Assembly: GCA_022820725.1 (NCBI GenBank) | Contig: JAJEFA010000004.1 | Span: 246,964 to 310,963, forward strand | DNA from: Candidatus Binatia bacterium | GTDB taxonomy: Bacteria > Desulfobacterota > Binatia > Bin18 | Direction: 5' to 3' | DNA: 64,000 nucleotides | Shown: positions 23,247 to 31,799 of the stretch, in pieces | Position numbering within the stretch: the first letter of the stretch is position 1 | How the letters are laid out: each line of letters begins with the position of its first letter | Translations under genes and position numbers: made by a program | Notes under the pieces: model-generated | What the model was told of the DNA's origin: nothing | What the model saw: only the letters and a program-made list of their open reading frames with translations | The model's database searches: none

Positions 23247-24122
23247 CTAATCCAGCGATTTGACCGGTCTCGACGTCATAGCTTCGCCAGTTGTGCCACG
23301 ATTGATATGACTCTTCCGAGCCTGCGCTTCCTGTTTCAAGCCAAAGCGTCGCCACATGTCCGGGCCAATGGCGGTCAGGCCGCCGTCAACAACGAGCGCC
23401 TCGCCGGTGACGAAGGCTGAATCGTCACTCGCCAGGAAGAGCGCGGCACCGGCAATGTTTTCGCCCGTCCCATGTTCCGGCCAGGGCTGAAACGCAGCCA
23501 GGGCTTTGGCGCTTGCTGCCGGGTCGCCCTGCTCTGTCAGGCCGGTCAAAATCCCCCCAGGACAAATGGTGTTGACGCGAATCCGGTCGGGTGCGAGCTG
23601 TACGGCCGCGGCCTTTGTCAGATTGATAACCGCAGCTTTGGCGGCTGAGTAGACGAGCGGCCCGCTGCCGCCGCTTAAGCCTGCGGTTGAGGCGGTGTTA
23701 ATAATCGCTCCGCCGTGGCCCTGCTGCTTCATGGCGCGTGCGGCGTGTTTGATGCCAAGGAACACCCCTTTGGTGAGCACATCGAACGTATAGTCCCACT
23801 CCTCAACCTCAATATCCCAGACCGGACCCACCGCTCCGCCAACGCCGGCATTGTTGAACACAATATCGACTTGGCCGAATGCAGAGGTTGCCAGGCCAAT
23901 CATGGCTTCAACGTCGGCTTCTTTGGCCACGTCCGTTTGAATAAAACGCACCGTGTCGCCATGACCAGTCTTTTCGGCCTCAGCCACAACCGCCGTGCCA
24001 TTTTCTTGGTTGAAATCCGCAATCACTACCCGCGCGCCTTCGTCCAGAAAACGGAGGACGGTCGAGCGCCCCATACCGCTGGCCCCGCCGGTAATCACTG
24101 CGACCTTGCCCTCAAGTCTCAT
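23247..24122 (-). CDS. SDR family oxidoreductase
   Basis: A 291-residue classical short-chain dehydrogenase. The NAD(P) motif is 'VITGGASGMGRST'; 'NNAG' follows near residue 92, and the catalytic Ser-Tyr-Lys in 'TASTAGLSG…YSAAKAAV'. The family end 'FVTGEALVVDGG' is followed by an extra C-terminal tail of about 40 residues that is not part of the fold. It lies 41 bases after the fumarylacetoacetase-like gene in the same direction, suggesting they share a pathway, perhaps oxidation of a hydroxyl before C-C cleavage. Confidence 0.88.
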   Translation of the reverse strand: MRLEGKVAVITGGASGMGRSTVLRFLDEGARVVIADFNQENGTAVVAEAEKTGHGDTVRFIQTDVAKEADVEAMIGLATSAFGQVDIVFNNAGVGGAVGPVWDIEVEEWDYTFDVLTKGVFLGIKHAARAMKQQGHGGAIINTASTAGLSGGSGPLVYSAAKAAVINLTKAAAVQLAPDRIRVNTICPGGILTGLTEQGDPAASAKALAAFQPWPEHGTGENIAGAALFLASDDSAFVTGEALVVDGGLTAIGPDMWRRFGLKQEAQARKSHINRGTTGEAMTSRPVKSLD

Positions 24123-24163
24123 GCTGTATCCTCAGTTTCCGTATGTCACTGTCTGGAGAATGC

Positions 24164-25039
24164 CTACATCCTGACCGTATTCTCCGGCTCGGCGACCACC
24201 GGGTTTTCCAACTCGCCCAGCTTGTCTATAGCGATTTTGACGGTATCGCCCGGCTTGAGATAATTGGGCGGTTTCATGGCAAAACCCACACCGCTTGGGG
24301 TCCCCGTGGAAATGACATCGCCCGGCTCCAGGGTGAAACTCGTCGACAGATGCTCGATCAACTCAAAGCAATCGAACAGCAACTGACAGGTGTTCGAGCT
24401 TTGTCGCAGCTCGCCGTTCACCCAGGTTTTGAGGTCCAGGGTATGCGGGTCGCCGACTTCATCCGGCGTCACCAGGTAGGGGCCCAGCGGACAGTGGGTG
24501 TCGAACGATTTACCCATGGTGAAGGTTGGCACGCGAATCTGCCAATCCCGTACGCTGACATCGTGGGCGATGGTGTAACCGGCAACCACTTCGGCGGCAC
24601 GGTTCTTTGGCACGTGACGGCAATAGCGGCCAATGACCACCCCCAACTCGCCTTCGTAGTCCACCTGGTCCGAGGCGCGCGGGACGTGTATGCCTTTACC
24701 CGGCCCGATCACCGAGGTGGATTGTTTATTGAAGATCATGGGAATTTCCGGCGTCTTCATACCGGTTTCTTCAATATGGTCTCGGTAGTTGAGGCCGACC
24801 GCCAGAATTTTTGGCGGTCGGAGAATCGGCGTTTCCAGGGTGACGGCGGCCAACGCAAGCCGGGCAGTGCTCTTTTCAGCGGCCTGCCGTGCACTTGCCA
24901 GAGCATCCGGCCCGGCGGCCAGAAAGGCACACATCTCGGTGGGAAGGTCGGGGGCAGCGGCAGACAGGTCCACAACGTTCTCGCCGTCCACCACGCCGAT
25001 GCGGGTCGCTCCGGACTGGGTAAAGGTCACTAATTTCAT
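24164..25039 (-). CDS. Fumarylacetoacetate hydrolase family protein
   Basis: A 291-residue enzyme of the FAH fold. Conserved pieces are 'KILAVGLNYRDHIEETGM', 'PMIFNKQSTSVIGPG' and the metal ligands in 'VDYEGELGVVIGR' and 'DVSVRDWQ', with the substrate loop 'GKSFDTHCPLGPYLVTPDEV'. Homologues hydrolyse C-C bonds in diketo acids, isomerise or decarboxylate in aromatic degradation. Length matches the short bacterial form. GCAAGGAGAAGT precedes the ATG. It is upstream of an SDR gene and downstream of a metallo-beta-lactamase-fold gene on the same strand, consistent with one catabolic operon. Confidence 0.9.
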   Translation of the reverse strand: MKLVTFTQSGATRIGVVDGENVVDLSAAAPDLPTEMCAFLAAGPDALASARQAAEKSTARLALAAVTLETPILRPPKILAVGLNYRDHIEETGMKTPEIPMIFNKQSTSVIGPGKGIHVPRASDQVDYEGELGVVIGRYCRHVPKNRAAEVVAGYTIAHDVSVRDWQIRVPTFTMGKSFDTHCPLGPYLVTPDEVGDPHTLDLKTWVNGELRQSSNTCQLLFDCFELIEHLSTSFTLEPGDVISTGTPSGVGFAMKPPNYLKPGDTVKIAIDKLGELENPVVAEPENTVRM

Positions 25040-25087
25040 ACACTTCTCCTTGCGGGGGCTTGTTTCGAGTTCATAGGAAAATTCGGG

Positions 25088-26098
25088 TTAATGGGCAAAG
25101 CGCTCCCAGGCTTTGGCCGGTTCCGGTACTGGCGGAATATCCGGCTGCGGTTCCGGTGGCGTGCCGGTGACGGCAAAGGGGACGTGGTTGCCAAAATACA
25201 TCACATGCTGGCTATACGGTTGTACTTTCTCGGGTGTCAGAACAAGCGTATGGCCGTCGAGCAGGGTGTGGTCGTGGGTCTTGGTCCACTCTAACGCGGG
25301 TTCCAGGCCGCCGGCGTGCGGCACCCCGATCCCGTGGATGTAGTAATGAGACGGAATGACGATTTTGGCCCCGAGTTTTTTCATGACCACATCGGCCCAC
25401 TTGGGTGTCAGGATATGCCCGTCGTCGCTGACCGACAAAAATGCTACGTCGATGTTGCCTATCATCTCCCAGATATGTTCGGGCGGGTTCTGTCGGTTGT
25501 CGCCCCAGTGCAGAAAACGCAGTCCGCCGGTTTCGATCACGTACATATTATTGTTCCACTGGGTGCTTTCGTCAGGCGGGCAGGGGTCCTTGCCAGTGGC
25601 GGCAATGACCGCGCTCCGAAAGGGATATTTGCCTTGGGCCTCACACATATGTTTCTCGGCAATGCCGAGAATCTTGACATCACCCAACTCAAACGTCCCG
25701 GCCATACGGTCCAGAATCATGGCCGCGTCAACCCGTTCGGTTGCGTCATGATCGAAGTGGGCATGGGTGACGAGCGCGATATCGGTCTGTTGCTTGGGTA
25801 GATGCATCTGATACCACATGCCGTACATATGCGTCGGATCGTTGCGCCACGGGTCAATGAGCAGCTCGATACCGCGCGGTGAGGTGATCTTGAACGCCAT
25901 ATGACCGTAATAGGTGACGGTCACCTCCCCGGTGCTCTTGCGGAGCCCGCCGTACTTCTGAGCGGCCATGACCCTGTCGTTGTTCGAGTCTTGCTCGTGA
26001 GCCACGCTGTGGGCGCCGGCAGTGTGTGGGGCAACCAAGACCGCCAGCAGTAGAATGAGGGACCAGATAGCGGAGAGTGTCAGACTCTTTGTTCTCAT
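25088..26098 (-). CDS. Exported metallo-beta-lactamase-fold hydrolase
   Basis: A 336-residue protein with a signal peptide (about 1-29, 'LILLLAVLVAPHTAGAHS'). The MBL motif 'THAHFDHDAT' is clear, as are 'FLHWGDNRQNPP' and 'IPSHYYIHGIG' providing further metal ligands. It resembles the UPF0173/UlaG-like branch that takes 'YYGHMAFKI' as first strand. The mature enzyme probably works in the periplasm; its substrate is unknown. The Pro-rich tail ('GTPPEPQPDIPPVPEP') is extra. It is the first gene of the run with the FAH and SDR genes, 48 bases upstream of the FAH gene. Confidence 0.85.
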   Translation of the reverse strand: MRTKSLTLSAIWSLILLLAVLVAPHTAGAHSVAHEQDSNNDRVMAAQKYGGLRKSTGEVTVTYYGHMAFKITSPRGIELLIDPWRNDPTHMYGMWYQMHLPKQQTDIALVTHAHFDHDATERVDAAMILDRMAGTFELGDVKILGIAEKHMCEAQGKYPFRSAVIAATGKDPCPPDESTQWNNNMYVIETGGLRFLHWGDNRQNPPEHIWEMIGNIDVAFLSVSDDGHILTPKWADVVMKKLGAKIVIPSHYYIHGIGVPHAGGLEPALEWTKTHDHTLLDGHTLVLTPEKVQPYSQHVMYFGNHVPFAVTGTPPEPQPDIPPVPEPAKAWERFAH

Positions 26099-26202
26099 AC
26101 GCCAGTGCTCCTTTTTCCTCTGTATTCAGCCTATGGTTCTTTGCCCGAGCGTTCAAGGACTAGGGGGATGCAAGGTCGGCCACCGACGGGAATGCCGGCG
26201 CC

Positions 26203-26850
26203 TTAGCCCTTTCGATACTCCGGGTCCTCCAACCCCGGCATGCTGAGATAGCCGGGCAACTGCTTGAAGCGGGCAATCCAGGCCTGGACCGCAGGGTAGG
26301 GCTCCAGAGAAATATCACCCATGGGCGCGAGCGCGATATACGGAAAGCAGGCCACGTCGGCAATCGTCGGTCTGTCTCCACACAGCCAGTCTTGCCCGGA
26401 CAGTTGCTTCTCAATAATCGTCAGTGACGTTGTGCTACGTATGCGGGCTTCCTCAACGTCGCCTTTGAACGTATGCGGCAGGCCGTTGGCGGGAATCCCG
26501 AACGACACTATGGCGCGGGCCGTAAACACGCCAAACTGAATCCAACTGGCCGCAAAGGCCAGCCATTCCGTGACAGAGGCCGTACCGGCGTTATCGGTGG
26601 GGAGCCACTGTCGGCGCTCATCGTACTGGGTTGCCAGATAGACCAGAATGGCCATGGAGTCCCGCAAAACCAGCTCGTTGTCAACCAGAACCGGCACCTC
26701 CCCGCGCGGATTGACAGCCAGAAATGGCGCTTGGTGCTGCTCGTCGGTCATCAGATCGACGATAACGGATTCATATTCAAGACCGAGGAAGGACAGCAGG
26801 AGTCGAACTTTATGGCTATTGCCGGATTCCGGATGCTCGTACAGTTGCAT
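26203..26850 (-). CDS. Glutathione S-transferase family protein
   Basis: A 215-residue soluble protein. The thioredoxin-like N-domain begins MQLYEHPESGNSHKVRLLLS with the glutathione site residue Ser 9 or Asn 11, then 'NPRGEVPVLVDNELVLRDSMAIL' carries the cis-Pro and the Glu/Asp-Ser gamma-glutamyl contact. The helical C-domain contains 'LCGDRPTIADVACFPYIAL' with the N-capping box Asp. Start at 26850 is supported by GGGAG upstream. It may detoxify electrophiles or assist ring-cleavage isomerisation, but no context decides between them. Confidence 0.9.
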   Translation of the reverse strand: MQLYEHPESGNSHKVRLLLSFLGLEYESVIVDLMTDEQHQAPFLAVNPRGEVPVLVDNELVLRDSMAILVYLATQYDERRQWLPTDNAGTASVTEWLAFAASWIQFGVFTARAIVSFGIPANGLPHTFKGDVEEARIRSTTSLTIIEKQLSGQDWLCGDRPTIADVACFPYIALAPMGDISLEPYPAVQAWIARFKQLPGYLSMPGLEDPEYRKG

Positions 26851-27012
26851 ACATTTCTCCCATAAGCCTCGCTCTATCATTATTCTTGCGATCTTCCAAA
26901 CTTCCAAAGGAATATGGCAAACGCTTGGCCATCGCTGGCCTCGTCCCCTGACGGAGTCGGATAGTGTGCATGGAATTAGGTCGCTGGAGTAAGAGGAATT
27001 GCAGATTGTGAT

Positions 27013-27030
27013 GATAGCGTATATGCTGTC
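27013..27030. promoter_or_regulatory. Candidate operator of the PIN/RHH module
   Basis: GATAGC-GTATAT-GCTGTC is an 18-base palindrome with one mismatch, ending six bases before the toxin ATG at 27036. Its centre could double as a -10 box (TATATG). Autoregulation by the RHH antitoxin is inferred. Confidence 0.35.
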
Positions 27031-27035
27031 ATTCT

Positions 27036-27494
27036 ATGGCCTCCAGGATCGTGGTCGATACCAACGTTCTGGTCTCTGCGATCCTGTCGCCCGACGGCGC
27101 GGCGCGAGAAGTTCTACGGCGATGTCTGATCGGTGGCGCTCGACCGCTGATCAGTAACGCTCTGTTTCTGGAGTATGAGGATGTGTTGGCGAGAGAAGAC
27201 CTGTTCTCTAAGGTACCTATCAGTGCGAGAGACCGAGCAGTGCTGCTGGACGCTGTCCTCAGCGTCTGCCAGTGGGTCAACATTACATTTCTGTGGCGGC
27301 CGAACCTGCCGGACGAGTCCGACAATCATCTGATCGAACTGGCGGTTGCGGGCAATGCAGAGTGGATTATTACGGGTAACACCAAGGATGTTGCGGCAGG
27401 CGAACTGGTTTTCGACAGCTTCCGTATCGTCACGCCGGGTATCTGGCTGAAGGAGGACGACGAACATGGCAACACTAACAATCCGAATTCCTGA
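27036..27494 (+). CDS. PIN-domain toxin (COG1569-type)
   Basis: A 152-residue PIN nuclease starting 'MASRIVVDTNVLVSAILSP', with D8 as first ligand, then Glu in 'NALFLEYEDVL', Asp in 'LPDESDNHLIELA' and 'IITGNTKDV' as the last conserved site. This layout is the 'putative toxin, PIN family' group. The gene comes first and the likely antitoxin gene second, overlapping by 29 bases, the reverse of the usual VapBC order. The last residues ('EDDEHGNTNNPNS') are encoded within the overlap and may be non-essential. Confidence 0.82.
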   Translation: MASRIVVDTNVLVSAILSPDGAAREVLRRCLIGGARPLISNALFLEYEDVLAREDLFSKVPISARDRAVLLDAVLSVCQWVNITFLWRPNLPDESDNHLIELAVAGNAEWIITGNTKDVAAGELVFDSFRIVTPGIWLKEDDEHGNTNNPNS

Positions 27495-27693
27495 TGCGCA
27501 TCGGGACCGGCTGGCAGCCATGGCTGCCCAGCGCGGCCTGAGCCTGAACAAGCTGATGGAAGAACTCTCCGTGCGGGCGTTGGCCGAGCACGACACCGAA
27601 ATGCGCTTCCGCATGCGCGCGGCGCGCGGCAAGGTTACCCGCGGGCTGAAACTGCTTGACGAACTGGACCGTCGCCATGCCGAGGAGCCGTGA
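27466..27693 (+). CDS. Ribbon-helix-helix antitoxin-like protein
   Basis: A 75-residue protein. The beta strand 'MATLTIRIPDAHRDRLAAMA' and helices 'RGLSLNKLMEELSVRALAEH' form an Arc/CopG-type RHH domain; the C-terminal 30 residues are charged and helical ('GKVTRGLKLLDELDRRHAEE'). It is translated from inside the upstream PIN gene's last 29 bases, with AAGGAGGACGA upstream of the ATG. The position and fold make it the antitoxin and autorepressor of the preceding PIN protein. Confidence 0.8.
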   Translation: MATLTIRIPDAHRDRLAAMAAQRGLSLNKLMEELSVRALAEHDTEMRFRMRAARGKVTRGLKLLDELDRRHAEEP

Positions 27694-27809
27694 AGTCTGG
27701 TAGCCTGTCGGAACGTAGCGCCGTCCTCTACAGCATCCTTCCCTGGCACTTCCTATCAACTCAGGCTATGCTCCCTGCACTCAAAGAGCGATGAGGAAAG
27801 GAGACCTGC

Positions 27810-28358
27810 ATGAAGCTCGATACACCCCGTTTAGAGCCCATTCAACCCGAAGACTGGACTGACGACATCAAGAAAACCTTGCAGCCTAATGTCGAAAAGG
27901 GGACGGTTTTTAACATTTTCAAAACCCTGTCCCACCATCCTGACCTGTTTCGCCGCTGGCTCGTATTCGGCAATCACGTATTGTTCAAATCCACCCTGCC
28001 GCCGCGCGAGAGGGAATTGATCATCCTGCGTATCGGCTGGCTGTGCGAGGCCGAGTATGAGTGGGCTCAGCATGTGCTGATCGGCAAAGAAGCCGGACTG
28101 ACCGCTGAGGAGGTTGACCGCATCAAGGCCGGCCCGAATGCGCGGGGCTGGAGCGAAGCCGATAAGCTGCTGTTGCAAGCCACGGATGAGTTGCGGAAAG
28201 ACGCGTTTATCACCGATGCGACCTGGAACGGGTTATCCCAGCATTTTGACAAAAAGCAGTTGATGGACGTGGTGTTTGCCGTAGGGCAGTACAATCTGGT
28301 GTCTATGGCGCTGAATACTTTAGGCGTGCAGTTGGATGACGGCTTGGAGGGGTTCTGA
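27810..28358 (+). CDS. Carboxymuconolactone decarboxylase family protein
   Basis: A 182-residue all-helical protein of the CMD/AhpD-like family. The core 'LPPRERELIILRIGWLCEAEYEWAQHVLIGKEAGLT' region carries the Glu/Cys/His pattern (E-x-x-C-E…H) typical of the active site, although only one cysteine of the AhpD CxxC is present. That argues against peroxidase activity and for a decarboxylase or lyase role. AAAGGAGA precedes the ATG. An SDR gene and a VOC gene follow in the same direction. Confidence 0.87.
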   Translation: MKLDTPRLEPIQPEDWTDDIKKTLQPNVEKGTVFNIFKTLSHHPDLFRRWLVFGNHVLFKSTLPPRERELIILRIGWLCEAEYEWAQHVLIGKEAGLTAEEVDRIKAGPNARGWSEADKLLLQATDELRKDAFITDATWNGLSQHFDKKQLMDVVFAVGQYNLVSMALNTLGVQLDDGLEGF

Positions 28359-28443
28359 GGGAAACCCACCCCCTTCGACTTCGCAATACCCCCCTTCCCA
28401 AGCGGGACGTGACCCGTAGGGGCAATTCATGAATTACCCCTAC
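28359..28443. repeat. Intergenic repeats of families C and A
   Basis: The gap of 159 bases holds GAAACCCACCCCCTTCGACTT-like sequence (a degraded family C unit) from about 28361, then a 28-bp near-perfect palindrome at 28416-28443, beginning GTAGGGGCAATTCATGAATT. The same palindrome occurs at 39678-39705. The rest of the gap shows only the ribosome binding site of the next gene. Confidence 0.75.
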
Positions 28444-28517
28444 ACCGGCAAGGGAGGGCGTGGCTGCCCTCAGCATCGTGATGGCCTCTCCCAAGAGAGG
28501 ATTGAAAAGGAGAGCAT

Positions 28518-29318
28518 ATGGGAGACCGACTGAAGGATAAGGTGGCCATTGTGGTCGGGGCCGGGCAGACGCCGGGCGAGACGATCGGCAACGGTCGAGC
28601 CACGGCCATTGTCTATGCCCGCGAGGGAGCCAAGGTGCTACTGGTGGACCGTCGGCTGGAGTCCGCCCAGGACACGCAGGCCATGATTGAGCAAGAGGAC
28701 GGGACTGCGTCTGCTTTTGCTGCGGACGCGATCAGTGAGGCCGACTGCCAGAAAATGGCGGAAGCCTGCGTCGAACGCTATGGCCGCATCGACATCCTGC
28801 ATAATAACGTTGGCATTGGTGACGGCGACTCGGGCGTGACCAATATGCAGGAAGAAAACTGGGACCGCATTCTCAGCGTGAACATGAAAAGCGTGATTAT
28901 GCCGAGCAAATGCGTCATTCCCATTATGCGCGGCCAGCGTAACGGGGCGATTATCAATATCTCCTCTATTGCCGCGGTCTGCGCAGTGGGCATTCTGGCG
29001 TATAAGACCTCAAAGGCCGGAGTGAACGCGATTACGCATCAGATGGCGCTGGGCAACGCCAAACACGGCATTCGGGTGAATTGCATTATGCCCGGTCTGA
29101 TGGATACGCCCATGGCGATTGAGGGCATTTCAAAAGCCCGCGGCATCTCCAAAGAGCAATTACGCCAGGAACGTGACGCTTCCGTGCCTTTGGGAGCGAA
29201 AATGGGCACGGGCTGGGATATTGCCAACGCCTCGCTCTTCCTGGCCTCGGACGAAGCAAAGTTTATCACCGGTGTGTTGCTGCCGGTTGACGGCGGCCAG
29301 AGCGCGCGTATTGGCTAA
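28518..29318 (+). CDS. SDR family oxidoreductase
   Basis: A 266-residue classical SDR. The nucleotide motif is 'VVGAGQTPGETIGNGRATA', longer than usual between glycines, as in a subset of SDRs. 'HNNVGIG' replaces the usual NNAG. The Ser and Tyr-x-x-x-Lys are in 'INISSIAAVCAVGILAYKTSK', and the end is 'FITGVLLPVDGG'. GAAAAGGAGAG gives a good start. It probably shares a transcript with the VOC gene 42 bases downstream. Substrate unknown. Confidence 0.87.
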   Translation: MGDRLKDKVAIVVGAGQTPGETIGNGRATAIVYAREGAKVLLVDRRLESAQDTQAMIEQEDGTASAFAADAISEADCQKMAEACVERYGRIDILHNNVGIGDGDSGVTNMQEENWDRILSVNMKSVIMPSKCVIPIMRGQRNGAIINISSIAAVCAVGILAYKTSKAGVNAITHQMALGNAKHGIRVNCIMPGLMDTPMAIEGISKARGISKEQLRQERDASVPLGAKMGTGWDIANASLFLASDEAKFITGVLLPVDGGQSARIG

Positions 29319-29360
29319 ACTGGTGCGTGAGACGTACCCGAACAGAAAAGGAGGTTTGCC

Positions 29361-29804
29361 ATGTCAACGCTGCTGCATATGTCGTTTCGTGTGAATAATC
29401 CGCAACGTTCTGCCGAGCTATACGCCGATTTGCTTGACGGCAAGGTGGTCGGCTCGGGGCCACAGTTGAACAGCATTGGTGTGCGTACGGTCGTGTTCGG
29501 CGACTGGCAGCCCGGCCGGCTGAACGACATCATGGAGTTCTGGCCGCTGGACAAACACTGGGCCAAGGGGGAGTTTACCGACCGCACGGCAGGGCAGGAC
29601 CACCACTTCGGGCATATCGCGTTTACGACCGACAAATCCTTCGATCAACTGGCCGCCATCGCCGCCAAGCACAAGGTTGAAATCGTCGAAGAAGAACGCG
29701 GTCTGCCCCACCTCGTGCCTGTCATCTACGACCACGAAGGCAACTTTGTGGAGTTCTTCTCGGAAAGCGACCGCCTGCCCACATCCCGTCGGTCCGATTC
29801 CTGA
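29361..29804 (+). CDS. VOC (glyoxalase/dioxygenase) superfamily protein
   Basis: A 147-residue protein with two beta-alpha-beta-beta-beta units. The first strand 'LHMSFRVNNPQRSAELYADL' and the second-half 'HHFGHIAFTTDKSFDQLA' and 'VIYDHEGNFVEFFS' supply His/Glu ligands at the expected metal positions. Single-module VOC proteins include dioxygenases, isomerases and resistance proteins; nothing here narrows this. AAAGGAGG precedes the ATG. Confidence 0.85.
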   Translation: MSTLLHMSFRVNNPQRSAELYADLLDGKVVGSGPQLNSIGVRTVVFGDWQPGRLNDIMEFWPLDKHWAKGEFTDRTAGQDHHFGHIAFTTDKSFDQLAAIAAKHKVEIVEEERGLPHLVPVIYDHEGNFVEFFSESDRLPTSRRSDS

Positions 29805-29859
29805 CCTCGTCGGTTAAGATGAAACGCCCTGGGCACCGGGCATAAGCGTGCCCCACGAA

Positions 29860-29902
29860 ATCCCCTCCTCGGAGGGGTGGCCGAAGGCCGGGGTGGGTTC
29901 CT
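29860..29902. repeat. Family C intergenic repeat (half element)
   Basis: ATCCCCTCCTCGGAGGGGTG followed by GCCGAAGGCCGGGGTGGGTTCC. It matches the right half of the larger palindrome at 39540-39634. It fills part of the 128-base gap between the VOC gene and the small secreted protein. Confidence 0.75.
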
Positions 29903-29932
29903 GAGAATCCCCTCTTTCAAACGAGCCGGAAA

Positions 29933-30310
29933 ATGAAGGCTACGGCGTTTGCTTGCCTCGGGTTTTTGTTGTTGGCTCACGTAGTCAGTGGAACGGAGGT
30001 CCCGCTCACAGACATTCCCGCATTCGACCGGGAAAATCCACAGGCAGGCGGCATTATTCTCTCGTTTCACCACTGGCCCGATGAAGAGGAATCCGCAGCA
30101 CTTCTTCAAAAGACCACGGCAGCCGGACTGAACAAGACAAAGAAAATTGAGAGATTCAAGGTTTGGGTCTTTGAATGGCCGGAGTTACGGGAAGGCGTGA
30201 AGGCGCAGGAAGTGTGCGACAGTCTTCCAGAGCTGTCCTCTCTGGAGCACTGCGAGCCGGATTATGTACTCGGTCCGGCAGTCTCAAGAAAAACGTCCGC
30301 AGCCCTATAG
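29933..30310 (+). CDS. Small secreted protein resembling a protease propeptide
   Basis: A 125-residue protein with a signal peptide (about 1-20, 'FACLGFLLLAHVVSG'). The mature part contains 'AALLQKTTAAGLNKTKKIER', 'FKVWVFEWPELREGVKAQEV' and 'CDSLPELSSLEHCEPDYVLG', which resembles the I9 inhibitor/subtilisin prodomain pattern where the chain ends in '…xxEPDY'. Two cysteines could pair. No protease domain follows, so it would be an orphan periplasmic inhibitor or remnant. The start has no strong ribosome binding site. The resemblance is by pattern only. Confidence 0.55.
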   Translation: MKATAFACLGFLLLAHVVSGTEVPLTDIPAFDRENPQAGGIILSFHHWPDEEESAALLQKTTAAGLNKTKKIERFKVWVFEWPELREGVKAQEVCDSLPELSSLEHCEPDYVLGPAVSRKTSAAL

Positions 30311-30348
30311 GGCAGGTAAGCGTGGCGTCACCCACCCTTTTTCAACAC

Positions 30349-31647
30349 TCACAGATTCCCCACTTCCAACTCCAGCATCTCCCCGTACTTCTGGATGGCC
30401 TGCTCGCGGAGCGCCGGTAAATGACCGGTGGGGAACAGGCCCTTGGTGCCTTCGTATTCGCGCAGCACCTGGCGGGCTACGGTGACCTTATGCACTTCGG
30501 TCGGGCCGTCGGCCAAGCCCATGACGAAGGACTCGGTGATCTGTTTGGAAAACGGCATTTCGTTGGATACGCCCAGTGAACCGTGCAGATACAGCGCTCG
30601 GCAGGCCACGTCGTGAAAGACTTTGGGCATCTGGGCTTTGACTGCGGCAATGTCTTTGCGCACTTTGCGGTAGTCCTTGTACTTGTCGATGCGCCAGGCG
30701 GTTTGCAGAACGAGGAGCCGGAACTGCTCGATCTCAATCCAGGAGTCGGCGATTTTCTCTTGGACCATTTGTTTGTTGGCCAAGATTTCGCCCTGAGTTT
30801 CGCGCGACAACACCCGCTCGCACATCAGGTCGAACGATTTCTTGACCTGGCCGATGGTGCGCATGGCGTGGTGAATCCGTCCGCCACCCAAGCGTGTCTG
30901 GGCGACCTCAAAGCCCTGGCCGGGTCCGCCCAAGATGTGATCCGCGGGAATCCGCACGTCTTCATAGCTGATATAGGCGTGGTCGCCCTCGTCTTCGGAC
31001 TCTTCGCCAATACCGACATTCCGAATGATATTAATGCCCGGCGTGTCTGTCGGTACCACGAACATGGACATGCTCTGATAGGGGGCGGCGTCCGGGTCGG
31101 TTACGGCCATGACGATGAGAAAACTGGCCCAGCGCGCGTTGGACGAGAACCACTTCTGTCCGTTGATGACCCACTGGTCCCCGTCCCGTTCGGCCCGGCA
31201 TTTGAACATCTTGGGATCGGCGCCGGCGTGCGGTTCGGTCATAGAGAAGCACGACACGATCTCGTTGTTGAGCAGCGGCTTGAGAAAGCGCTCTTTCAGT
31301 TCCGGCGTGCCGTAGTGGGCCAGTATCTCGCTGTTGCCCGTATCCGGGGCCTGGCAGCCAAAGACTATGGACGCAAAGCGGGAGCGGCCCAGTATTTCAT
31401 TCATGAGGGCGAGCTTGAGTTGGCCGTAGCCGGGGCCGCCCAGTTCCGGTCCCAGGTGACAGGCCCACAGACCGCGCCGCCTGACTTGTTCTTGGAGTTT
31501 GGGCACGATTTTTCTGTTGCGCGGATTCTGAATATCATACGGATTGCCTAAAATATGGTCTAAGGGTTCGACCTCCTCACGGACAAATTCCGTAATCCAA
31601 TCCAGTTCTTTTTGGAATTCCGGCTCGGTTTCAAAATCCCAGGACAT
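30349..31647 (-). CDS. Acyl-CoA dehydrogenase family protein
   Basis: A 432-residue FAD enzyme of the ACAD10/11-like branch. N-terminal helices are followed by 'CFSMTEPHAGADPKMFKCRA' (FAD-binding loop), 'VINGQKWFSSNARWASFLIV', a middle beta domain with 'GPGQGFEVAQTRLGGGRIHH', and C-terminal helices with 'ALYLHGSLGVSNEMPFSKQI', 'GPTEVHKVTVARQVL'. It would make an enoyl-CoA, but chain length cannot be read. AAGGAGGAG precedes the ATG. It is divergent from the Phd/VapC module and its 3' end is close to the small secreted protein. Confidence 0.9.
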   Translation of the reverse strand: MSWDFETEPEFQKELDWITEFVREEVEPLDHILGNPYDIQNPRNRKIVPKLQEQVRRRGLWACHLGPELGGPGYGQLKLALMNEILGRSRFASIVFGCQAPDTGNSEILAHYGTPELKERFLKPLLNNEIVSCFSMTEPHAGADPKMFKCRAERDGDQWVINGQKWFSSNARWASFLIVMAVTDPDAAPYQSMSMFVVPTDTPGINIIRNVGIGEESEDEGDHAYISYEDVRIPADHILGGPGQGFEVAQTRLGGGRIHHAMRTIGQVKKSFDLMCERVLSRETQGEILANKQMVQEKIADSWIEIEQFRLLVLQTAWRIDKYKDYRKVRKDIAAVKAQMPKVFHDVACRALYLHGSLGVSNEMPFSKQITESFVMGLADGPTEVHKVTVARQVLREYEGTKGLFPTGHLPALREQAIQKYGEMLELEVGNL

Positions 31648-31740
31648 ACGCTCCTCCTTGTCGTGGTCGTTTCACTTGCGTGAGCGCGGCCAGAGTAGTC
31701 CCTTGCTCCGCATCTGTCGATGTCCCCCACTTGCTATCTC

Positions 31741-31769
31741 TTGACATGAGCAGACTGCTAATACAGTCT
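31741..31769 (+). promoter_or_regulatory. Candidate promoter and operator of the Phd/VapC module
   Basis: A consensus TTGACA (31741-31746) is followed by a perfect inverted repeat AGACTG (31752-31757) N6 CAGTCT (31764-31769). A TACAGT (31762-31767) could be the -10 with a short spacer. An antitoxin-bound operator is inferred. Confidence 0.35.
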
Positions 31770-31799
31770 TAGCCAAGATTAGCTAGTGGGGCATCTATA

